Positions 1-7,733 of a stretch of 16,536 nucleotides of DNA are shown piece by piece. A model generated the notes under the pieces. It saw nothing but the letters and a program-made list of their open reading frames with translations, was not told the DNA's origin and searched no databases. The first letter of the stretch is position 1, and each line of letters starts with the position of its first letter. Position numbers and translations under genes: made by a program. The DNA comes from JAKLDO01 sp035354435. GTDB taxonomy: Bacteria; UBP6; UBA1177. The stretch lies in the NCBI GenBank assembly GCA_035354435.1, contig DAOQAY010000056.1, positions 1-16,536 on the forward strand, written 5' to 3'.

Positions 1-1596
1 GTTTATCAAAATGGTATTGATAAAACTAATAAGATTTTAGATGATTTAAAAAAATATCAAAAATATTATCAAACAATTAATGAATGTCATTATGTTCAGG
101 GGTCCCAAGATTTAACTGAGTTTAGTTCTGAGGAACTAGATACAGCGGTCGAAAATTTAATTGAACTTTTAAAAATCACTAAAGAATTTAATGGTATTAC
201 TGATAGTGGTATTACGTCAGTTGACACATTCTACGACGTTATATATGAACTCATCAAAATTGAATTTATTAGTAATGGTTCATCAAAATTATACGAGTAT
301 TGTAGACAAAGTGAGATAGATTCATTAAATATAAGCAAGGCAATTGTAAATGAAGTTAGTGAATTTAAGGAAAGAAACTATTATTCAAAAATGATCAGAT
401 TACAAATGTCTAAACTTGATTCTAATAATAGTGTTAATTTGTATTTAGATAAAGAGTTAATTCAATTAATATGTGTTTTTAAAAACAAAGATGATTATCT
501 AAAAGACTTACATGTGGCATTATTGAAAATGTCTAATGAAATAGAAGATATTAAAAACGGAATAGATGATTTATCACGCGAAAAAGATGATAACCTTTCT
601 CTTATTAATACGGAAAACAATAAGAAGACAAGCAAAACTAAATCAATTTTATTAAATACTTTACCATTTATCCTTACCATTGGATCATTGACTGGTGCAT
701 ATTTTGGTGTTGCAAGAATTGCAAAAGGAAATGAATATTATACTGAAACAACAACATATTCATCAATAGATAAAAGCACAGCAACTACATCTGATTATGA
801 TAAGAAATTAGATTTAGGAAATGGAGAATATGTTGGTGACATGGTAACAATTCAAAAAAATTATCCATTTGAAAGAGTATCTGGATCAGAAAATGGAGAT
901 GTTGATTCGCAAATGAGATTGGGTGATCATTTTCGTTTTAAGGAAAATGATTTTGAAAAAGCTATCAAATACTATTCTATGGCTGCTGAACAAGGAAATA
1001 TAAAAGCTTATGTTCATTTAGCAATGTATTATAGCAGCAAAGGAGATAGCAAAAAATCCAAAGAATATTATTTAAAGGCAGCTGAGGGCGGAAACTCTGG
1101 GGCTCAGAGCGTTTTAGGATTTATTTATTACGAAAATGAACATAATGATGAGGAAGCCTTTAAATGGTTTAAATTAGCTGCAGATAATGGCGATGCTGAT
1201 GCTCAATATGAAGTGGCTGAATTTTATTATATGGGAAGAGTGGAAAAGAATAGGAAAGAGGCAGCAAGATATTGCAGAATGGCTGCTGAACAAGGTCATG
1301 AAAAAGCTATATCAAAACTTGATGGTTTTGAGGCTGGAGAAAGAATAGCTGAAAGAGGCGGTGGTGGTTGTTACATCGCCACAATGGTCTATGGTGATTA
1401 CGATGCACCAGAGGTTCTGGCTTTTCGTCGTTTCAGGGATGAGGTTCTCAAGAAAAGTGTTGCTGGCAGACTTTTCATCAGAGTTTATTATGCAACATCG
1501 CCATCTTTTGTTAAAATCTTTAAGAATTCAAAGGTTGTAAACAATATGATAAAGTCTGCTCTGAACAAAATTTTGGCTAAAATTGATAAAGAATAG
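1..1596 (+). CDS. Membrane protein with Sel1 repeats and CFI-box-like C-terminal tail (5' truncated)
   Basis: The frame is open from base 1, so this is the last 531 residues of a longer protein; the ATG at 391 is probably internal. About residues 1-210 are charged and helical, with no family I recognise. Residues 217-240 form one hydrophobic, probable membrane-spanning segment (LPFILTIGSLTGAYFGVA). About 301-440 hold roughly four Sel1-type TPR repeats, each with the A-x-x-x-x-x-x-A-A-E/D-x-G pattern (for example KYYSMAAEQGN). A Gly-rich linker (GGGG) leads to CYIATMVYG at about 457 and then APEV, RRFRD, GR and YY-x-x-SP. This resembles the short CFI-box C-terminal domain found on unrelated bacterial proteins. 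The stop lies 45 nt before the next gene in the same direction. The body is very AT-rich and the tail is not. Function is unknown; a membrane-anchored scaffold is my inference. Confidence 0.75.
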   Translation, partial: VYQNGIDKTNKILDDLKKYQKYYQTINECHYVQGSQDLTEFSSEELDTAVENLIELLKITKEFNGITDSGITSVDTFYDVIYELIKIEFISNGSSKLYEYCRQSEIDSLNISKAIVNEVSEFKERNYYSKMIRLQMSKLDSNNSVNLYLDKELIQLICVFKNKDDYLKDLHVALLKMSNEIEDIKNGIDDLSREKDDNLSLINTENNKKTSKTKSILLNTLPFILTIGSLTGAYFGVARIAKGNEYYTETTTYSSIDKSTATTSDYDKKLDLGNGEYVGDMVTIQKNYPFERVSGSENGDVDSQMRLGDHFRFKENDFEKAIKYYSMAAEQGNIKAYVHLAMYYSSKGDSKKSKEYYLKAAEGGNSGAQSVLGFIYYENEHNDEEAFKWFKLAADNGDADAQYEVAEFYYMGRVEKNRKEAARYCRMAAEQGHEKAISKLDGFEAGERIAERGGGGCYIATMVYGDYDAPEVLAFRRFRDEVLKKSVAGRLFIRVYYATSPSFVKIFKNSKVVNNMIKSALNKILAKIDKE

Positions 1597-1641
1597 GATT
1601 TCAACGGTTTTTAATTGAATTTGTTTGTTCGGGAGAGGAAA

Positions 1642-3396
1642 ATGACAACAGGATGGAATTTCGTTTCCGGTGAAAGTTGGAAAGAATATATACAACGGTC
1701 AAGCATCACTAATGATTTGGACTCATCGCATAGAGAATCCGCAAAATCGATGATAAATGCAATTTCTTCTCAGACCACCAACATTCTAACTGGATTTAAT
1801 AGTTTGGGATCGTCAATAGATGGTGTTTTTGATCAACTTAACTCCAATCTCGGATCTGGATTTAATATGGTTGCAGACCGAATGAATGCTGTTGCTGGTG
1901 AAATTGGAAATATGAATTCCGCTTTTCAGTGGGGTTTCAGCAATATGATTACTCACATGGAAGGAATGAACGAATCTCTTGACAGGCTAATCCGGATTGC
2001 TAAAACTCCTGTTCAGACATGGGCATATAATCAATTTGAGATCGCAAGAGAAAATTTCAGAAAAAAACTTTATGATAACGCCTTGAAACGACTTGAGAAA
2101 GCAGTAAACGGAGACCAAACTTCCGCTGGATATGAAGAGGAGTGGCGTTTCCACAATATGATTGGGGTCATTCGTCTTGGGTTTTATGATTGTGATATTG
2201 ACCTTGTTGATCCCGAAAAAGCTGAAAAAGAATTTTTACTTGCTGCCCGATATGCGGAGATTGATGAACCTAAATCTGCCGCAAAAGCATATTTGTCTGC
2301 CGGTTGGAGCGCCTATGTTCAGGGAAAACTTCCCGAAGCTTTAAAATACACAAAAAAAGCTATTTCTGTTGATAAAAATCTTACCGAAGGGTTTTTTCAA
2401 TTGGCAAAATTTTATATGGCAGACAACAAGCCGCAAGAAGCATTGCCATATTTGAAACAATCAATTAATGAATCGACGGAATACATCATAAAAGCAGCAG
2501 GGGATGGAGATTTTAAAGCAAAGGAAAATGACCTTAATGACTTTTTTAATTCAATGAAACAGGAAGCAATATCTGCCTTGGAACCAAAAATAAGACCGCA
2601 TCTGGAAAATGCGATAAAATGGTCAGAAGAGGTTGATGAAGTTAGTGAATGCAGAGGAATTATCGAGTCTTGGGATACATTGCTTGATGGGAATGGTGGT
2701 TTACTGGACATTTTAAATTATGATGATGAAGATTTAGGGAAAGATGTTTCAACTGTAAAATCATTATATGAAAAAGGAATTGTAAGAAAAAAGATAGAAA
2801 AAGCGATAAAAGAAGAAAGAATTGCCGTAGAGAATAAAATTGATAAGTCACGGTGTGTTTTTGACCTTGAAAATTTAAAAGAGGAGTTTTCGGCGTCTTT
2901 TTTTGAAAACAAAGAAATGATTAATATTTCAAAATTTTATAATAAATTAGGATTTTCTTTAGACAATGACAAAGGAACATCCCAGCAATTTTTTATTAGC
3001 ACATTCGGTAAGATTTCCTTAGAGTCAGTTTTTTTGGAAAATAGAAAAATTATTGAAAAATATAATGAAAAATTAAAATATCTGAAAAAACACGAAAGGG
3101 ATCTGTCACGAAACGGTTCAGAATTAATTTCAATAGTATTAAAGGAAATGTCTACGGTTCCTAATGAAGATAAAACAATAAAAGAAATCATATTGAGTTG
3201 CTGTGACGATAAGTATGCTTTTTTAGGCGATATAAAAGTAGGATTTTGGGATTCTGGGTATGAACTCTCTTGGGAAGGAGAGCTTATTGTTGGCAGATTA
3301 AATGCTTTTGGCTATGATGCTGAAGTAAAATATGAGTATCATTATATTGCCAATTCTAGTTATCTTAAGTTAAAAGTTCTTGTTTGGAACATGTAG
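1642..3396 (+). CDS. Coiled-coil and TPR protein of unknown function
   Basis: 584 residues from ATG 1642, which has GGGAGAGG just upstream; the in-frame TTG at 1615 lacks such a site. There is no signal peptide or membrane segment, so it is probably cytoplasmic. Residues 4-17 (GWNFVSGESWKEY) form a distinctive N-terminal motif. Residues 30-120 are amphipathic with repeated GFN/SID/GFS-like heptads, suggesting a coiled coil. Residues 121-275 hold TPR-like helix pairs, including TWAYNQFEIARENF, AGWSAYVQGKLPEALKYTKKA and FFQLAKFYMADNKPQEALPYL. Residues 300-500 are charged and helical, and the last 60 or so look like a small beta domain rich in aromatics. I have the impression of similar TPR proteins of unknown function in other bacteria but cannot name a family. 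Its position between two envelope-type genes suggests an adaptor role. Confidence 0.8.
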   Translation: MTTGWNFVSGESWKEYIQRSSITNDLDSSHRESAKSMINAISSQTTNILTGFNSLGSSIDGVFDQLNSNLGSGFNMVADRMNAVAGEIGNMNSAFQWGFSNMITHMEGMNESLDRLIRIAKTPVQTWAYNQFEIARENFRKKLYDNALKRLEKAVNGDQTSAGYEEEWRFHNMIGVIRLGFYDCDIDLVDPEKAEKEFLLAARYAEIDEPKSAAKAYLSAGWSAYVQGKLPEALKYTKKAISVDKNLTEGFFQLAKFYMADNKPQEALPYLKQSINESTEYIIKAAGDGDFKAKENDLNDFFNSMKQEAISALEPKIRPHLENAIKWSEEVDEVSECRGIIESWDTLLDGNGGLLDILNYDDEDLGKDVSTVKSLYEKGIVRKKIEKAIKEERIAVENKIDKSRCVFDLENLKEEFSASFFENKEMINISKFYNKLGFSLDNDKGTSQQFFISTFGKISLESVFLENRKIIEKYNEKLKYLKKHERDLSRNGSELISIVLKEMSTVPNEDKTIKEIILSCCDDKYAFLGDIKVGFWDSGYELSWEGELIVGRLNAFGYDAEVKYEYHYIANSSYLKLKVLVWNM

Positions 3397-3427
3397 GTTT
3401 GTGCTTCTGAAATTAAATTGAGGATAA

Positions 3428-5446
3428 ATGTATTTTTTCATTATTCACGGGATCTTTCTGATAATGTTTCCACTTTTTTTGTATGGTATAGAACCGGAAA
3501 AAGACCGCATCACAGTTATGGATGTTCAGGATGAGGATAAATTATTTGATAAAAAGACTGTAACAAGAGCTACGGATTATATTTTTTCAAAGTTTGACAG
3601 TACAAGATTATTCTGGATGGTGCCGAAATCGGACAGAGATGTTGCTTTAGATCAGGCAATAGATGAAACATTAGAGGGTTCAAGAAGAGAGTGTGTTGAT
3701 GAAAAGTGCCAAATGTCTCTTGTTGCACAGCTTCAGGCTAATTTTCTTATAAATACAAAAATAAAAAAGTTGTATCAGGGAACTTGTAATATAAGCATCA
3801 GTAAGTTTGATGTAGAAAAAAGAGCTGGTGTCGGTACATGGAGTGCAAAGTTCAATTGTGCCGAAAAAGGACTTTATGAAGCAATTGACGGATTTAATTT
3901 TGGTGATGCAAGTAGAGAGTCAACTTCATTCCAAACAGGAAAAACAGGGAAACTTGAAGATTTATGGAATCCTGAAATGGCTGGAACTGGCGAACAGATA
4001 ATAGTTTATTTTGAAAGTGACCCATCCGGAGCCACTGTTTCAATTGATGGAGAAGTTGCCGGACAGACACCAAAATTCAAATCTAAAATGGTTGCTGCTG
4101 GCAAACATCTTATTAAAATGGAAAAAGAAGACTATTATCCTGAAACAAAAATTGTTGATTTAAAGAAAGGTTCCAAAGTTAAATTTTCTTTGAATAAAGG
4201 CATAATAATTGAGACAACTCCGCCCGATTCAATGGTAAGAATTGATGGCGTTCTGGTTTGCCAAAGCACGCCATGTGAAAGAGTGGTTGACGAAGGTGAA
4301 AGAGAAATCACTGTTCAGAAGGAATTATACGAAACAAAAAAAGAAAAAATAATGATCCAGAGAGGTCGGAATATTCTTGTTTCTCTTGAAAATAATTCCG
4401 GATTGATTGAAATAAAAACAACTTTTTCCGGTGTGGAAGTGTTTTTGGATGGCAAAATTATAGGAAAAACCCCGATAGATACATTTCTGATTTCACCAGG
4501 CCCCCACATAATTGAAGCAAAAGATAATTGTTTTAATTCTGTCCCTGAACAATTTGTTGTTGAAAAAAACAGAAAAGTTACGATTGATCTTCCTGTAATT
4601 CCAAAACAAGCGGCGGTTTCTGTTATGGCTAAAGACGATGATGGCAATGATGTTGAGGCAGAGTTGTTTGCTGATGATTATGTTATTGGTAATACACCTG
4701 GCACCTTTAAAATTCCGTCATGTACAAAAGAAATCAAAGCTGTATATGAATTGCAGGAGGAAACCAAACCTCTTTTCTTAAAAGAAAAGGAGGAAAGAAA
4801 TGTGAAATTTGTTTTTAGCAGAAAATATTACGAAAAGAAAAAAACACCGGAATACAAAAAGCCAACAACATATAAACCTGATAAAACGAAAAAATCATAT
4901 ACAGCACCATATAAACCATACGCGTCACCTCAAAGACAAGTAAAAACAAATACAGACAACAGCAAGCATTACCGATTCGGTTTTCTTCTCGGAATCGGAG
5001 GAGCTGTTCACAGTGTCATAAATAAAAAAGGCAATGATGGAGGAATTGGGATGGATGTTCCAGTAGGTTTAAAATACGGTCCATTCATGTGGCTTGTTGA
5101 CTTCGATTTTTACTACAACTTAAATACTGATGAAAATGACAAACTTTATACAGATTTCAGATATTACAACATAAACGGGATATTTCGCTATTACTTTTTT
5201 GAATATAATGACAAAAATGCTCGTGGGCGTGACAAAAATCTAATGAAATATTTTGGAGTTTTTTCATCAATAGGTAGTGGTTATTTCAGTCTGGAAAAAT
5301 CGAATGAATTTGGGATTTATGGTGACATTGGAATGAGCCTGACAAAGTTTTTTGAGTTTAAGACATCGGCCTCTTACGGCACTTTTTCCAATTCATGGGT
5401 TTTAAGTGCTACGCTGACATTTAATATTACATCCTGGATCTTTTAA
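3428..5446 (+). CDS. Secreted PEGA-repeat protein with C-terminal outer-membrane barrel-like domain
   Basis: 672 residues, with ATG at 3428 after TTGAGG. Residues 1-20 are a hydrophobic signal peptide. About 26-160 form an alpha/beta periplasmic domain with a Cys pair (C89, C94) and a second pair (C120, C144), loosely like the N-terminal domains of other PEGA proteins. Four PEGA-type repeats follow at about 190-256, 258-322, 325-391 and 394-465, marked by GATVSIDGEVAGQTP, SMVRIDGVLVCQSTP, GVEVFLDGKIIGKTP and ADDYVIGNTPG. A basic linker rich in Lys, Pro and Tyr (about 467-510, repeated YKP) leads to a domain of alternating aromatic strands at 514-672 that ends in Phe, as many outer-membrane barrels do. 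PEGA domains are known surface or envelope modules. The gene lies 31 nt after the TPR gene and ends 8 nt from the converging leuD-type gene. Confidence 0.82.
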   Translation: MYFFIIHGIFLIMFPLFLYGIEPEKDRITVMDVQDEDKLFDKKTVTRATDYIFSKFDSTRLFWMVPKSDRDVALDQAIDETLEGSRRECVDEKCQMSLVAQLQANFLINTKIKKLYQGTCNISISKFDVEKRAGVGTWSAKFNCAEKGLYEAIDGFNFGDASRESTSFQTGKTGKLEDLWNPEMAGTGEQIIVYFESDPSGATVSIDGEVAGQTPKFKSKMVAAGKHLIKMEKEDYYPETKIVDLKKGSKVKFSLNKGIIIETTPPDSMVRIDGVLVCQSTPCERVVDEGEREITVQKELYETKKEKIMIQRGRNILVSLENNSGLIEIKTTFSGVEVFLDGKIIGKTPIDTFLISPGPHIIEAKDNCFNSVPEQFVVEKNRKVTIDLPVIPKQAAVSVMAKDDDGNDVEAELFADDYVIGNTPGTFKIPSCTKEIKAVYELQEETKPLFLKEKEERNVKFVFSRKYYEKKKTPEYKKPTTYKPDKTKKSYTAPYKPYASPQRQVKTNTDNSKHYRFGFLLGIGGAVHSVINKKGNDGGIGMDVPVGLKYGPFMWLVDFDFYYNLNTDENDKLYTDFRYYNINGIFRYYFFEYNDKNARGRDKNLMKYFGVFSSIGSGYFSLEKSNEFGIYGDIGMSLTKFFEFKTSASYGTFSNSWVLSATLTFNITSWIF

Positions 5447-5454
5447 AATCAGCT

Positions 5455-5955
5455 TTATTTCCCTGCGAGTTTTGCTTTGATGTATTCATCGAGTCCGCCG
5501 CACTGCATTATCTCGTCAACTTCTGGTGGAAGAGGCGGGAATGCGACTTCTGAGCCGTCGGGAAGTTTTACTTTGCCGGTTTCTGTATTGATCTCAACTG
5601 TGTCGCCTCTTTTTACTTTGCCGAGAAGGTTTTTTATTTCAAGTGCGGGAAGTCCTGCGTTGATGCAGTTCCTGAAATAAATTCTGCTGTATGATTCAGC
5701 GATTATGGCTCCCATTCCGAGATATTTGAAGCAGAAAGCCGCCTGTTCACGGGATGATCCGCAACCGAAATTCTTGCCTGCGATTATGATGTCGCCGGGC
5801 TGAACTTCTTTAATAAATTCAGGATCTTCGTCTTCAAGTGAATGACTGGCTATTTCTTTCGGGTCTGTAACTGTATAAGTATATTTTCCGGGGAAAATGA
5901 CATCTGTGTTGACATCATGTCCGTAAACAAAGACTTTTCCTTTAATTATTGCCAT
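5455..5955 (-). CDS. leuD: 3-isopropylmalate/homoaconitate-type dehydratase small subunit
   Basis: 166 residues, the usual size for the archaeal/anaerobe-type small (swivel) subunit. ATG 5955 is preceded by a strong GGAGG (5961-5965) lying just past the stop codon of the partner gene. Family marks are GKVFVYGHDVNTD near the start, GKNFGCGSSRE at residues 60-70, and IAESYSRIYFRNCINAGLP. The subunit carries substrate-recognition residues and pairs with the Fe-S large subunit to isomerise a 2-alkylmalate through dehydration and rehydration. Two details are unusual. The substrate loop reads KYTYT (24-28) rather than the YLRT or YLV-type loops I recall for homoaconitase and isopropylmalate isomerase. 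The usual REHAP is REQAA. LeuD is the default call, but no leuA or leuB is in view, so homoaconitate or another malate derivative is possible. Confidence 0.85.
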   Translation of the reverse strand: MAIIKGKVFVYGHDVNTDVIFPGKYTYTVTDPKEIASHSLEDEDPEFIKEVQPGDIIIAGKNFGCGSSREQAAFCFKYLGMGAIIAESYSRIYFRNCINAGLPALEIKNLLGKVKRGDTVEINTETGKVKLPDGSEVAFPPLPPEVDEIMQCGGLDEYIKAKLAGK

Positions 5956-5965
5956 TTCCGCCTCC

Positions 5966-7222
5966 TTATTTTGATTCCGGAACTGTTAAAAATCCTTTGA
6001 TCGCCGTAGCCGCCGCAACTGCCGGACTTACAAGATAGATATCCGACTGGTTGCATCCCATTCTTCCTTTGAAATTTCTGTTTGCAGTCGAAACTGTCAC
6101 TTCTCCCGGAGCCATGATACCTTCATGAGCACCAAGACACGGTCCGCAACCCGGATTGAGGATCATTCCGCCAGCTTCGATGAAAATCTTGAACAGACCT
6201 TCTTCCATTGCCTTGATATAAATTTCAGAGCTTGCCGGAAGGATGAGAAGTCTTGTGTCTTTATTTATCTTTTTACCTCTAAGTATTGAAGCTGCAACTC
6301 TGAAATCTTCGATACGACCGTTTGTGCATGTTCCGATAAGTACCTGATCCACCTTGAGATTTTTAATATCAGCAATATCTTTTACATTGTCAACCGAGTG
6401 AGGGGTTGCCGCCGCCGGATTTATTTCAGACACATCAATTTCGAGAGTTTCTGCATATTCGGCATCGGCATCAGGATAAATTGCCTGATAACTGTCTTTT
6501 TTAATTCCCCTTTTTTCAAGATAGTCAAAAACTTTTTTATCTGGAGCGATATAGCCGTTCTTTGCCCCGATCTCGACACTCATATTTGTGAAAATTATCC
6601 TGTCCGCTATTTCGATTGAATCAATGTAATCACCTGAAAACTCTACACTTTTATAAAGTGCGCCGTCAACTTTAATGAGCTTTGCAATGTGAAGGAGAAC
6701 ATCTTTTGAAGAGACGAAAGGTTTCGGTTTTCCTTTAAGAACTATTTTCATTGATTCGGGAACTTTGAGCCAGATAGTGCCAGTCGCCCAGATACCTGCC
6801 GATTCGCTTCTGCCGATACCGGTCGAAAAAGCACCCATCACGCCGTAAGTTGTAGTGTGCGAGTCGCTTCCGACTATAAATTTTCCGGGAAGCGCAAAAC
6901 CTTCCTCAAGTACGACCTGATGACATATTCCGCGACCGCCGTCATAAAAGTTCTTCACACCCTGATCTTTGACAAACTGCCGCACAGTCTTGTGATTTGT
7001 TGCGGCCTTTTCATCATTTGCAGGAACAATGTGGTCAAGAATTATGAGTATCTGATCCGGATCATTGACTTTTTTTCCGCCCATTTTCTTGAAAGTCGAA
7101 AAAATAGCACTCGAATTGTCGTGAGTCAGCACAAAATCCGGTCTGATCGTAAGAATCGTCCCCGGAACAACTGGCCTTCCCGCCATCTTTGAAAAAATCT
7201 TCTCCGCAAAAGTCTGTCCCAT
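5966..7222 (-). CDS. leuC: 3-isopropylmalate/homoaconitate-type dehydratase large (Fe-S) subunit
   Basis: 418 residues from ATG 7222, which has GAGG 8 nt upstream; a TTG five codons earlier (7237) is less likely. The length matches the roughly 420-residue archaeal/anaerobe LeuC type, which is shorter than the roughly 470-residue E. coli form. The [4Fe-4S] ligands are C299 (GTCTNGR) and C359/C362 (NPGCGPCLG). Other aconitase-superfamily signatures are LDHIVPAND at 62-70, GICHQVV at 98-104, GSDSHTTTYG at 118-127 and NRNFKGRMG at 381-389. The protein is cytosolic and forms the catalytic cluster-bearing half of the two-subunit enzyme, with its small subunit encoded 10 nt downstream. No other leucine-pathway gene is visible, so the exact substrate (isopropylmalate, homocitrate/homoaconitate or a related acid) cannot be settled here. 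Confidence 0.88.
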   Translation of the reverse strand: MGQTFAEKIFSKMAGRPVVPGTILTIRPDFVLTHDNSSAIFSTFKKMGGKKVNDPDQILIILDHIVPANDEKAATNHKTVRQFVKDQGVKNFYDGGRGICHQVVLEEGFALPGKFIVGSDSHTTTYGVMGAFSTGIGRSESAGIWATGTIWLKVPESMKIVLKGKPKPFVSSKDVLLHIAKLIKVDGALYKSVEFSGDYIDSIEIADRIIFTNMSVEIGAKNGYIAPDKKVFDYLEKRGIKKDSYQAIYPDADAEYAETLEIDVSEINPAAATPHSVDNVKDIADIKNLKVDQVLIGTCTNGRIEDFRVAASILRGKKINKDTRLLILPASSEIYIKAMEEGLFKIFIEAGGMILNPGCGPCLGAHEGIMAPGEVTVSTANRNFKGRMGCNQSDIYLVSPAVAAATAIKGFLTVPESK

Positions 7223-7443
7223 CTTATAACCTCGCAAAATTGAATATTCGAAAAAGCAACCGACAATCGATTCTTACTTTTTTGAATAAATAAGACAAAT
7301 TTTTCTGAATTGTGTTAGGTTTTTGTCCATTCTGTTTGTCGTACCAATAACACGAGTTTTTAGTTATTAAGCCTGTTTGCTTAAAATATCTCAGTTCTAA
7401 TAAAAAATTTATTGAACTCTAGAAAGAATACGATATAAAAGTC

Positions 7444-7659
7444 ATGTTTGGGCTTCGTTTGAGGCAGATAAGAAAAGAGAAAGGTCTAAGTCAGGAAAAG
7501 ATTATGATGGGCACAGGAATTCACCGGACTTATCTTTCAGAAGTTGAACGAGGAATTAGGAATATAAGTATAGTAAATGTCTACAAAATTTCTCAAATGC
7601 TTCAGATTGACATTATGGATCTGTTTGATTTCAAAAAAGTTGATTCTAAAGCAAACTAA
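7444..7659 (+). CDS. Small XRE/Cro-type HTH regulator
   Basis: 71 residues, almost entirely one Cro/CI-type helix-turn-helix: LRLRQIRKEKGLSQEKI (helices 1-2), then GIHRTYLSEVERGIRNIS with the typical recognition helix and turn, then VYKISQMLQIDIMDLFDF. The size and single-domain layout resemble restriction-modification controller (C) proteins and small phage or plasmid repressors, but no restriction or methylase gene is near. The ATG at 7444 has only a weak AGAAAG upstream. The next gene starts 74 nt downstream in the same direction, so the two may form a regulator-target pair. The DNA target is unknown; the palindrome inside the next gene is one candidate. Confidence 0.85.
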   Translation: MFGLRLRQIRKEKGLSQEKIMMGTGIHRTYLSEVERGIRNISIVNVYKISQMLQIDIMDLFDFKKVDSKAN

Positions 7660-7733
7660 TTCTTGCATTTTTAACCTGCATTTGATATTTTTTGCTGTAA
7701 AAATAAACTTTGAAATTGTTGGAGAGGTTTAAT

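Noticed and set aside
391..1596. ATG at 391 as the true start of the Sel1/CFI-box gene
   Set aside because: The same frame is open back to base 1 with similar charged, helical coding sequence, and no ribosome-binding site precedes 391. The gene is truncated by the window edge.
7412..7439. TTGAAC, 16-nt spacer, TATAAA as the XRE promoter
   Set aside because: The -10 element would end 4 nt before the ATG, placing the transcription start inside the gene. It works only if a later start codon is used.
7444..7659. Restriction-modification controller with its own R-M system
   Set aside because: The protein resembles C proteins, but no methyltransferase or endonuclease gene lies in the window.
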